DNA of 64,000 nt from a bacterium HR33 (lineage in GTDB: Bacteria > Gemmatimonadota > Gemmatimonadetes > Gemmatimonadales > GWC2-71-9), in assembly GCA_002923375.1 (NCBI GenBank), contig BEIJ01000002.1:789608-853607 (forward strand). Reading direction: 5' to 3'. Shown here in pieces: positions 56,409 to 64,000 of this stretch (positions are counted from its first letter, which is position 1; each line of letters starts with the position of its first letter). Made by a program: the position numbers and the translations under genes. Below the pieces are notes generated by a model. The model was not told the origin of the DNA, ran no database searches, and worked only from the letters and a program-made list of their open reading frames with translations.

Positions 56409-57602
56409 CTAGAGAGGGCGCTCTATTCTGGCCCGCACCACGTAAGGCACCTGAAGCTCGTCCCAGACCTCGCCATAGAGAAAGTCGCCGCGGATAACTG
56501 GACCGGGAGCCAAGTTGAAGGGAAGCTCGAGGCGGCCCAGGTACCGGCCCTCGGGATCGAAGATGTCGAAGGCGGTGATGCCGAACCCCGAGCGCGCTTT
56601 CGGCAGCACCGGCACCACCCACAGGTAGCCGCGGTCGTCGGTATAGAGGTCTTCCCATGCCGGTTTGGTGCGGGGAAACTTGGATCGGTCGATCCTGCCT
56701 CCCTGTTTGGTGAACCACTCCAGCCGCGCGATGGCGCTATCGATATCCTCGTCCGTGACGGGGAGGGGCTCGAACTCCCGGGACACGATCCTCAGGGTGT
56801 CCCCCTCCAGGGAGCGCTGGTAAAGCCGGTACTCGCCGGTCCGGCCGAACCAGATGTAGCCCGGCCATCGGAACCGCCACTGCAAGCGAGAGGCGTAGGG
56901 CACGCCCGCCCTGATAAAGCCGCCATCGGTGCGAAGCTCGAAATACGATTCATCGGTCGATTCGCGAGGCAGCCGGATCGTATCCTGCGGCTCCATAGCG
57001 GCATTGTAGCGCACCAGCACCAGGGCGAGCGGGCTGGACCCGCCGCCCGGGGCATAGGTATAGAAGTTTCCCGCGCTGTCCATCCCGCCCGGCCAAGGGG
57101 CGATCACCATGCTCCCGATGGTACGGTGAGTGGTAACGAACCTTCCGGCGGTATCCACCACGGAGATTCGGTTGTTGGAGGGATCCACCACCCAGAGGTT
57201 GCCGTCCGCTCCCCAGGCGAAACCGATGACCCGTCTGAACTCGCCGGGCCCGCCCCCTTTCCTGCCGATGGTCCGGACGTAGTGACCCTCGCGGTCGAAC
57301 ACCCGGATCTCCTGGGCCTGTTGCTCCAGCACCCAGATCCTGCCCAACCGATCGACCTCCAGCGCGCCGATGCTTCCGAAGAGTTCCGGCCCGGAGCCCT
57401 CTGCGGTTCCGATGCGCAGCTCTTCTACGATGCGCCAGGCGCTCTGTTCGTCCTAGATGCCGTCTGCCGGGTTGCTCACCACGATCGTACCCGATGGAAG
57501 AGTGTCGATTGAACCTCGCCAGCCACGGGGCTCGCCGGTGCCGCACGCGGCGGCGGCAGCGAGCGCGGCAGCGCGGGCTAGAAGAACTGCTGGACGGGGC
57601 AT
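56409..57602 (-). pseudogene. 6-bladed beta-propeller protein interrupted by an amber stop
   Basis: From ATG 57602 (GAGGAG eight bases upstream) the frame encodes a signal/lipoprotein start (AAALAAAAAC), then IVVSNPADGI and a TAG at 57455-57453. The same frame continues with DEQSAWRIVEELRIGTAEG, then IWVLEQQAQEIRVFDREG and the propeller blades to 56409. The stop replaces an expected Trp (TGG to TAG). Reading through would give a full-length protein of about 397 residues. It could be a recent null or a sequence error. Confidence 0.75.
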
Positions 57603-57738
57603 AAGCGCGTCTCCTCTATAGAGTGCGGTACCCGGATCACTGGGCTCGAAGGTCCGGCTGACTGAGGCGCAGCCGCCTATCCCGGGCATTACTACTAGAT
57701 GCTCGCTTCTGATGTCGCGTTGCGCCAGGTGGGCCGGT

Positions 57739-58042
57739 CCCCAACGGATCGACGTGGTCTGGAAGCGAGAGATGAGTGGTGTACCCACGTTCGCCATCGA
57801 GATCGAGTCGTCAGGGCGATCGAAAAAGCAGTGCTGCGGCTCAAGTTCGCCCACGACGGTGGAACAGCCGTCCGTGCCTGGTGGCGCCGCCGGACCGCCA
57901 CGCGCTCATCCGGGACATCCTGTCGGCGCACGGATCACGGTTCGCCGACCGCGTGCGCGTCCGTACCGACGAGTAGATGTACGAACTCGCTCGCCGCAAG
58001 AGGGACCTGCCGGCGCTGAACGAACAGCTCGGCATCTATTGA
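57739..58042 (+). pseudogene. Remnant of a restriction-nuclease-like gene
   Basis: Pieces in different frames read in order: RIDVVWKREMSGVPTFAIEI, EKAVLRLKFAHDG, NSRPCLVAPPDRHALIRDIL and RRKRDLPALNEQLGIY. At least two frameshifts and an in-frame TAG (57974-57976) lie within about 300 bp. The strand and Lys/Glu pattern suggest a PD-(D/E)xK-like protein, which is inference. The reading ends at TGA 58040-58042. Confidence 0.5.
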
Positions 58043-58117
58043 GCGAGGCGCCTGGATCTTAGCGCGAGCCCGCCGTCTGCCGCTACGCCGTCTGCCGGTA
58101 CGCTTCGCCAGCCAACG

Positions 58118-58227
58118 GCGCGCGGTTATCATCGGGTGTTGAAGATCGCGCGGACCATTGCGACTGTGCCGAGCGTGGGGCCACCCGTCCGGTGCGAGTG
58201 CGCGAAGCGGTGCGGGATCGCGCCCTG
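58118..58227 (+). pseudogene. YifB/ComM (Mg-chelatase-like) C-terminal scrap
   Basis: ARGYHRVLKIARTIAT, followed after a frameshift by REAVRDRAL, matches the conserved end of YifB/ComM AAA proteins (YHRxLKVARTIADL ... EAxxYR). Only about 35 codons survive. Confidence 0.5.
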
Positions 58228-58248
58228 GCGTGCACCTGCCGTTAGTGA

Positions 58249-58535
58249 GCTGGCAGGGCGGTAATCGGCGAGTTCGCGTGCGGGCGGTTGCGCCATCGGG
58301 CCCGGGTGCTCGGAGACCTGGAGCAGCTGCCCATGGCACCGGTGGCGGACCACTCGCAGGTGCTGGCGCTGATCGAGCGCCGCGGTCTGGCGGGGCGCGG
58401 CATCGGGTGGGTTGACGCTGACCTGCTCGCCTCGGCGTTGATCGCCCGCGCCTTCCTATGGACCATGGACCGATCGCTCGACCAGCAAGGCGCGCCGACT
58501 GGGGAGCTCACCGGCAGCCCGGGCGCTGCCAGTTC
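58249..58535 (+). pseudogene. VapC C-terminal remnant
   Basis: VIGEFACGRLRHRARVLGDL, LPMAPVADHSQVLALIERR and GRGIGWVDADLLASALIARA match the second half of PIN toxins that read WVDAHLLASALL. The catalytic N-terminal strand is missing, and an in-frame TGA (58246) sits just upstream. The frame runs on without a stop into the zinc-ribbon-like gene. Confidence 0.6.
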
Positions 58536-58587
58536 ACAAGCGAGCATGGGCCCGGTAAATTGTGGCAGGCGACAACCGCTACATGCT

Positions 58588-58824
58588 ATGCCGACGTACG
58601 TTTACGAGACCATTCCGACCGATCCGCACGCCTCGTCCAGCCGGTTCGAGGTGCGGCAGGCCATGGACGAGCCGCCGCTTACCACCGATCCCGAGACTGG
58701 CGCTCCGGTGCGGCGGGTCATCAGCGGCGGCCTTGTAACGCTGACCAAGAAAGGCGAAGCCAGCCAGGGCGCGGCCGGGCCGGAGTGCGGTCCCGACACC
58801 TGCACCTGCGGGCGATTCAACTAG
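58588..58824 (+). CDS. FmdB-like small protein
   Basis: A 78-residue protein: MPTYVYETIPTDPHASSSRF, then PPLTTDPETGAPVRRVISGG and a Cys-rich end PECGPDTCTCGRF. It has the layout of FmdB/zinc-ribbon regulatory proteins but lacks their N-terminal CxxC pair, leaving only the C-terminal Cys cluster. Its stop overlaps the end of the convergent AbiEii-type gene. Confidence 0.6.
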   Translation: MPTYVYETIPTDPHASSSRFEVRQAMDEPPLTTDPETGAPVRRVISGGLVTLTKKGEASQGAAGPECGPDTCTCGRFN

Positions 58825-59651
58825 TTCAATTCGAAGCTCGATCCTTCGAGAGGCGCGTCGGAGATTCGCGGCAGCACGCCCCCCGGGCCGCCGAAGTGCG
58901 GCACGATGCCCTGCTGGGCGAGGCTGGCGTGGCTGTCCGGCACGACGAACCGCCGCTGGCGGATCGCATAGTAGAGGCAACCGCTTTCCTCCGGCGGCCG
59001 TTCCCGGACGAACGCCTCCGCCTGGGCCAGCGCTGCGAGCCAGGTCTGTTTGGCCGCGGGCAGGTCGATGGGTTGAGCGAGGTGCAGCCGCGAGAAGTCT
59101 TCGGGACGATAGCGGCCACGGCGCTTGAGCAGCTCCAGAAGCGAGAGCGGCGTGAAGCCCGGGTCTTTCCCCACGGCCGCCCAGCACAAGGCCGCTAGGG
59201 GCAGGATCCGCTGGTGTACGAAAAGGATATCCACGAAGTCCCGCGGCTCGTCGCGGCCCGCCAAGGTCAAGACCTTGTTGATCGCCAGATCCACGGGGTG
59301 CAGCAGGAGCCCGCCCAATGGGTCCCGCACCAGCGGCATGAAGCGCCACGCCGAGTCGTGCGCCCAGTCTACCCGGGTGGCCTGGTCGCCTTTGCGCACC
59401 ACCGCCCGCACGAATCCCGGGAGGCTGATTTCGATGTCCAGCTGGTAGCCCGCCTGTCGCAGGGTTTCGCGATCCGCGGCGAACGCCCTCGCGACCCGCG
59501 CCTCGGAGTCGTGAAAGAAGTCCAGGTCGTCGCTAAAGCGAGTGGAGTTCGGGGCAAAGTGCAGGGCGGCACCGCCGGCCAAATACCGCTGGTCGTTGAG
59601 GGCAGCCGCCAGATCGGCAAGGACGGCTCGCTGGAACTCAGTTAGCGGCAC
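58821..59651 (-). CDS. AbiEii-type nucleotidyltransferase toxin
   Basis: A 276-residue protein. The nucleotidyltransferase signature is YLAGGAALHF with SDDLDFF (GG then DxD), followed by LGGLLLHPVDLAINKVLTLA and RDFVDILFVHQRIL as in AbiEii/AbiGii proteins. The start is GTG 59651, overlapping the upstream stop by 10 bp. Known relatives add nucleotides to tRNA or are type IV toxins acting against phage. Confidence 0.82.
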   Translation of the reverse strand: MPLTEFQRAVLADLAAALNDQRYLAGGAALHFAPNSTRFSDDLDFFHDSEARVARAFAADRETLRQAGYQLDIEISLPGFVRAVVRKGDQATRVDWAHDSAWRFMPLVRDPLGGLLLHPVDLAINKVLTLAGRDEPRDFVDILFVHQRILPLAALCWAAVGKDPGFTPLSLLELLKRRGRYRPEDFSRLHLAQPIDLPAAKQTWLAALAQAEAFVRERPPEESGCLYYAIRQRRFVVPDSHASLAQQGIVPHFGGPGGVLPRISDAPLEGSSFELN

Positions 59652-59905
59652 AGTCGCGCCGCCACCTGCCACGCTTCCCGGTTGCCGTGCCTCATCAACT
59701 GCTCGGCTACCCATGGGACATCATCTAGGTTAATGACCAGGTCGGGGCGGTAGGACCAGAAGCACCTAGAGCGGAAGCGGCGGAAGGCGCGCCGAGCCTC
59801 GCGCACCTTGACCATGTTGCGCGCGGCTTCGCGACTCAGCTGGCGGCGACTCTTCCGGCCGCCGCGGGCGCCGATCTCTGCAAGGTATCGCCGGAGCGCA
59901 GACAT
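59642..59905 (-). CDS. Antitoxin-like partner of AbiEii-type toxin
   Basis: An 87-residue basic protein: SALRRYLAEIGARGGRKSRR, MVKVREARRAFRRF, CFWSYRPDLVI and WVAEQLMRHGN. It looks like the small helical protein encoded directly upstream of stand-alone AbiEii toxins in many bacteria. It is not the AbiEi winged-helix antitoxin. ATG 59905 follows the promoter so closely that the mRNA should be leaderless. Confidence 0.7.
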   Translation of the reverse strand: MSALRRYLAEIGARGGRKSRRQLSREAARNMVKVREARRAFRRFRSRCFWSYRPDLVINLDDVPWVAEQLMRHGNREAWQVAARLCR

Positions 59906-59911
59906 GGTAGC

Positions 59912-59940
59912 ATCATAAGCGGCTTATGATCTATTGTCAA
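59912..59940 (-). promoter_or_regulatory. Promoter with embedded palindrome for the AbiEii-type operon
   Basis: On the minus strand TTGACA (59940-59935), a 17-bp spacer and TATGAT (59917-59912) form a near-consensus sigma-70 promoter. A 19-bp palindrome (ATCATAAGC-n-GCTTATGAT, 59912-59930) covers the -10 box and spacer. The -10 ends 6 bp before the ATG. Confidence 0.75.
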
Positions 59941-60521
59941 TAGCGACAAGTCGTTATTATAAGATGCTCCGCCAAGGTTAGCGCAAGCCCGTGCTCTTCG
60001 GCGGCGCCGCCCCGAGCTGGCGGAGCAGGGTCCCCATGGCGCGCCAGACACCCGCGCCGTCACGCAGTCCTGTTGCTCTAGATCCTTAATCCCTGCATTG
60101 TTGTAGAGCTCGAGGCAAGAGGCGAGGGGAACCCTCTGGTAGTCCCGCGGCTACGCCACTGCGACCAGGAGTTTCTAGGCTGCGAGTTCACTCCGAGGCC
60201 GGATTAGCAACCGATGCGGATCGCCGTCCGCGCCCGCGCGTTCACGCGCGCGGGGCCTCTTGTGGCTGCCGCCATCTCTGTAGGGTACTGGCCACGGCTC
60301 GGCAGAGAACCCGAGGTGCAGGCAGTCGCCTAAATCTGCATCGTGCCGCTAGGATCAACGGATCTATATCCCGAATCGATGGCCCTAACATCTGAACCCG
60401 CTATCACAGACAGGGTCCGGATCCGCGTTGCGCACCTTCCGCTCAGGCGCTACGGAAACAAAGCCAAGACGGCAAGAGCCCGGCAGCAGGGACGCCAACA
60501 GACGAGGATCGGCTTGCGCGC
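59941..60521. other. Gene-free stretch
   Basis: I see no convincing gene, RNA or repeat here. The region carries short open frames without domain signals and precedes a decayed propeller gene, so it is probably its degraded 5' part and flanking spacer. Confidence 0.5.
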
Positions 60522-61046
60522 GACACCGCAGGAGGCATATGGGTGGTGGATCGCGACCGCTACACCATCTCAGCTACCAGCGGCGCGTTCCTCACCAGCT
60601 ACCATCGTACCGTTAGTCTGCGGTGCTCCGCTTGGTGTGCCCGCTTCCTCGCGAATGGCTGCCCTTACGACGTGACCGGCACCGGCGGGAGATCCGGATA
60701 GCATGCCTTGGTCCGATACGACGGCGGGCTTCCTGGATACTGGCCTCGTTCAGGTTTACCAGCGGCCCCTGTGGGAACTCTCATCCGAGACGAGCTGCAT
60801 GGTTCTGTGCCCACCCTTCGCTCCTGAGTTCCATCGGAAGAAGGACCCGGGCACCTTTGGGTGCTGCGCGCTTCGGCGACAAAGCCCGCGCCACCTAGCT
60901 TCGATGTGGTCGATCCCGAGGGTAAGTACTTGGGCGAAGTGCAAGCGCGGTTCCGTGCGCCCGCCCGGGCCTCCATCATCTTCCAGAACAACGCGGTTTA
61001 CGTACCGGCCACGGCCGACATGGATCTACCGACGTGTTACGATTGA
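60522..61046 (+). pseudogene. Decayed 6-bladed beta-propeller gene
   Basis: One frame reads DTAGGIWVVDRDRYTISATS, SYHRTVSLRC, LVRYDGGLPGYWP and, after two in-frame stops (near 60700 and 60829), HLWVLRASATKPAPPSFDVV and DPEGKYLGEVQ to TGA 61044. These are blades of the same family as the intact propeller at 61253. There is no start or signal peptide. Confidence 0.55.
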
Positions 61047-61252
61047 GGAACGTCCGGCGTAGGAAAGACGCTGGTCCCGAGCACCCTGCCTACCTATCAG
61101 CACCCTGCGCACCCCAGCACCCCAGAAGCTGCTCCCTCAGCTGCTCTCCAGACTTCTCCGGCATCTCGCACCCCTGTGTTCTTGAACCCCAGATTCTCTA
61201 CCCACCTAGTGTCCAAGCAAATCGGGCGCTCTATAGGACCCGTAGCCAGGAT

Positions 61253-62530
61253 TCACCTGCATGTAGTGCTACGTTCCAGGCCATGGACCTGAACATACTC
61301 TGTTCCCAGTTCGTCCCTCCGGACAACAACAACATTGTCGGCGGCGACATCGTACAGGGTGAGGCCGTAAGGCAGCGTTACCCGCGCCAGCCATTGACCC
61401 GAAGGGGCGAGTACCTGCCAGCGCTCGCCGCCGTCTTCGAGCGGTGGATAGACTTGTACCCACAGACACCCGTCTGAGCCGCCAAAAACACGAGCGTAAG
61501 GAGGGAATCTCTCCGGGAACGGCATTTCTTCGACCATGGCTTCCTGTTCCACGAGCAGCCTCTGCATAGGACCTACAGCGCCACGCAGTCCCTCGCGCAG
61601 TTCGGCCTTCCGTCTCTCGCGCTCCTTGGACTTGTGAGCTTCTGTTATTGGGGCCCGAGGAACCTCCATCCTAAAAACGAGCTCGACTGTGCCATCGCGG
61701 CGATGCTTTCTTATGTCTCCACTTATAGGATCGAAACTGAACCACCACAGCCCCGTTGCGGCAAACAGCGTCCCCGCTCCGAAGCTCACACGCCCCTGCT
61801 GCATCCCGCTTCCTCGATAGATCAAGGGCCCCGGAAACCTTCCCAAGCTGCCCGCTAGGTCGCCGTCGCTCTTATACCAATAGGCTGACTCCAAATTCCG
61901 ACCGAGGACCGGTACCTCCGCGGGTCGGATTGTGGTGCTGGTCAGAAACAGCACTGCACCATCTGAGGCAACTGCTGCAACACCTAACGTCCTGGACTCC
62001 CCGGGCGGCGTTAAGGGCGACCAGGACCTGACGAAATCCCCCCCGGGGCTAAAAACCAGGAACCGATGCTGCCCAAAGCTAGTATCCAAAGCAAGAAGCG
62101 AGTCCCCCTCGAACTTCCACACTCCCGAAAGTCTGCGGAACTCTCCCGGACCCTCGCCCCGCCGGCCCAGAACGCGGAGCAACTGTCCCTCCCGGCCATA
62201 GAGCCGCAACTGGCCACTCCCCCCGTCTGCAACCACAAGACTGCCAGTAGCAAGTATCACAGCACCGCGTACCTGATACAGATCGCCAGCCTCCCCGCTA
62301 CCGATCACTACAGTCGGAGTCGCAGCCACCTCCCAGGCACTCGAGGGGCCGGAAGCAATCTCCAGGAGCGCTAGGCTGCCTGTAGGAAACGGCTCTTCGG
62401 TATTGGCAGTGCGGCTCTGGTGTGAGCCGGCGGCGTCGCATCCCTGCACTGCAGCTGCGAGTAGCGTCGCGAATATAGCAACTCGAATAACGCAGCTCCA
62501 AACATTCCCGATCCAGATCCCAAGTTCCAC
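61253..62530 (-). CDS. 6-bladed beta-propeller lipoprotein
   Basis: A 425-residue exported protein. Residues 1-31 are a signal with a lipobox-like AVQGC. Propeller blades follow with GDLYQVRGAVILATGSLVVA, LRLYGREGQLLRVLGRRGEG and PGEFRRLSGVW, the latter typical of 6-bladed propellers (GxGPGEF). Base composition is lower in GC than the core genes. It starts 3 bp after the DsbA-like gene end and is the last gene of the Cys-rich peptide unit. A ligand-binding surface role is inferred. Confidence 0.78.
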   Translation of the reverse strand: MELGIWIGNVWSCVIRVAIFATLLAAAVQGCDAAGSHQSRTANTEEPFPTGSLALLEIASGPSSAWEVAATPTVVIGSGEAGDLYQVRGAVILATGSLVVADGGSGQLRLYGREGQLLRVLGRRGEGPGEFRRLSGVWKFEGDSLLALDTSFGQHRFLVFSPGGDFVRSWSPLTPPGESRTLGVAAVASDGAVLFLTSTTIRPAEVPVLGRNLESAYWYKSDGDLAGSLGRFPGPLIYRGSGMQQGRVSFGAGTLFAATGLWWFSFDPISGDIRKHRRDGTVELVFRMEVPRAPITEAHKSKERERRKAELREGLRGAVGPMQRLLVEQEAMVEEMPFPERFPPYARVFGGSDGCLWVQVYPPLEDGGERWQVLAPSGQWLARVTLPYGLTLYDVAADNVVVVRRDELGTEYVQVHGLERSTTCR

Positions 62531-62533
62531 AGG

Positions 62534-63200
62534 CTATCGGCTACTCAGCATCGTCTCAATAACGGAGTCGGTTAAGAGACCTCGATGGATCCCTCCTCTG
62601 TGTACGACCGCCGGTGTGCTTGAAATACCCAATCGCGCCGCCAGCCACCGGCCTGCTCCCAAGCGCTCCCGCACCTCAACACTGGAGAGACACGCCTGAA
62701 AAGCGTTTAGGTCTGGCACGCCTGACCTTGCAGCGTAAGCCAGCCAGTCAGGCGCCCCCGACAAATTTCGCCACGTTAGCGAATACGAAAGAAGGATAGC
62801 GTGCATCTGCTTAAATTTACCCTGATCGTCAGCGCACAGTGCAGCCAGCGCGGCCCCCTCTGCATGCCGGTGTACCACCAGTGGCAGACTGTATGTACCT
62901 CAGCTCAATGTCCGCGTGTTTTCCTAGCACCTGCATCCACATACGCTGCTGGACAACGCAATACACACACTCGTAGTCAACAAACTCTACGAAAAAAGAA
63001 CCGCCTGCCGTACCGACATGCGCTACGCTGGATGCGGCCATGAGTCGATCCCACACACTAGAAACCGCCACTCGGTCCTTCCCACCGCGCAACCAAACCC
63101 ATACGTCGTGGGCGAGCCCATTAGGCCGCGCGATCACATACATTCCGACAGCAACCACTACCAGGTTAGCTGTGAAACTGACTGCCTTAGACAGACTCAC
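62534..63200 (-). pseudogene. DsbA-like thioredoxin-fold protein, frameshifted
   Basis: The frame from 63200 encodes a membrane anchor (residues 8-25), then FFVEFVDYECVYCVVQQRMW with a CxxC at residues 78-81, and IELRYIQ. Near 62890 the fold continues in another frame with VVHRHAEGAALAALCADDQG, FKQMHAILLSY, GVPDLNAFQACL and the cis-Pro segment GISSTPAVV to 62534. Removing one base joins them. It could be a real pseudogene, a sequencing error or programmed slippage. Confidence 0.7.
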
Positions 63201-63249
63201 GCCGACCTCCGGATCGGAACGCGCCTGGTCCTCCTAAGACAGCCCAGCG

Positions 63250-63471
63250 CTAAGCGTACCCACAATCGTTTCCGAATCTCAAATCCCCATCACACCAGCA
63301 GCAAAAGTTATCCCCACAAAAAACGCAATCGCACGTGCTAGTTCTACAAACGTCACAACTCGGGTTCGGCGCAGGCTCGCAATCGGAAGCCATCGACTCC
63401 CTTGTCGGCTCGGACAGGAGGAGTATCACCAATACCGCCGCGAGCCGCGATGCAGAGAGAAGCCATACCAT
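63250..63471 (-). CDS. Small secreted Cys-rich peptide
   Basis: A 73-residue precursor: signal peptide (about 1-26, LAAVLVILLLSEP), then a 45-residue mature part with ten Cys, including CDVCRTSTCDCVFCGDNFCC and WCDGD. GGAGGT lies six bases before the ATG, a strong ribosome site. It does not look like a ferredoxin or metallothionein that I know. The next gene is a CxxC thioredoxin-fold protein, suggesting that its disulfides or thiols are handled by it. Confidence 0.6.
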   Translation of the reverse strand: MVWLLSASRLAAVLVILLLSEPTRESMASDCEPAPNPSCDVCRTSTCDCVFCGDNFCCWCDGDLRFGNDCGYA

Positions 63472-63524
63472 ACCGTGACCTCCTTGTTGACCGGCTTAGC
63501 TCAAGCACCCGTGATGCTATCAGT

Positions 63525-63629
63525 TGTCCTCTGGGACGGTTGAAAATGTCCTTTGGGACAGTTGAAAGGTCAACTACCAAAGCGCGCCATTTTTTTCCAT
63601 TTCGCGGCACAGGTTTCCATTCTGCGACA
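63525..63629 (-). mobile_element. IS21-family-like terminal remnant
   Basis: On the minus strand, TGTCGCAGAATGGAAAC (from 63629) and TGTGCCGCGAAATGGAAA repeat an end motif, followed by GGCGCGC and two 21-bp direct repeats (63525-63545 and 63547-63567, two mismatches). Multiple subterminal repeats of this type are characteristic of IS21-family ends. No istA/istB or second end is visible. The rest of 63472-63791 contains nothing I recognise. Confidence 0.45.
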
Positions 63630-63791
63630 CCGCGGCAAATATCCGAGGTGTTCCTCGTCTTCCCCTAGCGGCAACCGGGGTACGACGGTTGATCTCCAAC
63701 ACCACCTGCCGCCGGCTTCAGCGCTCGCGGGACGCTCGGACAGGCCCGCAATCTAGGGCGAGAGCCAGACACCCACGCCTCCAGACGCCAT

Positions 63792-64000
63792 TCACATCCC
63801 GGGGCGAGATTGCCGACCAAGCAAACCCGCAAACGCTTCCAGCAACCCGGCGAAGCCGAGCTTTCTCCGAAGCACCGCCGGCGCCGCACCCACCTGGCGC
63901 GTCACATACCTGCTGAGAGCACTGCAAGAGCTGAAACCCATTTCCTCGCACACCTTCTTCTCCGGCCAGGCTTGAAGATCCAACCACCACAAAGCATGAA
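63792..64000 (-). CDS. AraC-type regulator C-terminal fragment, runs off right edge
   Basis: The minus-strand frame open to base 64000 encodes KKVCEEMGFSSCSALSRYVT and RQVGAAPAVLRRK, the second helix-turn-helix of AraC/XylS regulators. The N-terminal part is outside the window, so intactness is unknown. Confidence 0.5.
   Translation of the reverse strand, partial: HALWWLDLQAWPEKKVCEEMGFSSCSALSRYVTRQVGAAPAVLRRKLGFAGLLEAFAGLLGRQSRPGM

Noticed and set aside
63353-63610. Longer minus-strand frame over the Cys-rich peptide
   Set aside because: It is in another frame, ends inside the peptide gene and crosses the IS-like end; the peptide has the ribosome site and signal peptide.

Overview
The window is high-GC bacterial chromosomal DNA. 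The gene mix suggests a Gemmatimonadota-type bacterium: several 6-bladed beta-propeller lipoproteins, a paired M16 peptidase locus, a zinc-ribbon Ser/Thr kinase with PEGA domains, a COX24-like mini basic protein, and the order yicC-gmk-rpoZ-coaBC-udg-dnaB-radA. This is inference from gene content; no rRNA is present to confirm it. Genes are packed tightly, and ATGA, GTGA or TTGA stop/start overlaps are very common.

1-6642 (minus): a three-gene unit encoding a membrane Ser/Thr kinase, a membrane-anchored degenerate trypsin-like protein and an RCC1-repeat lipoprotein that runs off the left edge. 6770-26180 (minus): one nearly gapless run of 24 genes (largest gap 49 bp). It begins with a TetR regulator whose promoter carries a perfect palindrome. 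It continues with a phenylacetyl-CoA epoxidase set (paaA, a split paaD, paaB, paaC), beta-oxidation-type enzymes (three crotonases, an aldehyde dehydrogenase, a PaaJ/PcaF-like thiolase, a 3-hydroxyacyl-CoA dehydrogenase), a GDPD, an amidohydrolase, a DASS carrier, small conserved proteins, a D-amino-acid aminotransferase, a sodium symporter with its DUF3311 partner, and an M16 peptidase pair. 26226-27693 (plus): ECF sigma factor, membrane anti-sigma-like protein and Spy-like periplasmic protein.

27975-31496: tRNA-Leu(CAA) is the insertion site of a decayed integrative element of about 3.4 kb. It is bounded by 57-bp direct repeats (56/57 identical) and holds an integrase pseudogene, a VapBC-like pair, a DUF932 remnant and small cargo genes. 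31568-35758: surface lipoproteins, including one with 14 propeller-type repeats, plus the COX24-like mini gene. 35966-54658 (plus): core metabolism and information processing, namely citrate synthase, isocitrate dehydrogenase, leucyl aminopeptidase, an outer-membrane receptor-like protein, yicC, gmk, rpoZ, coaBC, udg, dnaB, radA, ispD, a Sua5/YrdC protein, a small phosphatase, aroE, comF, gap, pgk and tpiA.

54726-64000: an accessory zone rich in broken genes. It holds a truncated APC permease, an MscS-like channel, a second VapBC, several propeller pseudogenes, remnants of a nuclease-like gene, a YifB/ComM gene and a vapC, an AbiEii-type toxin/antitoxin pair with a textbook promoter buried in a palindrome, and a three-gene unit (Cys-rich secreted peptide, frameshifted DsbA-like protein, propeller lipoprotein) next to an IS21-like end remnant and an AraC fragment. 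The strongest candidates for undescribed biology are that Cys-rich peptide/DsbA/propeller unit and the kinase/pseudoprotease/RCC1 unit.
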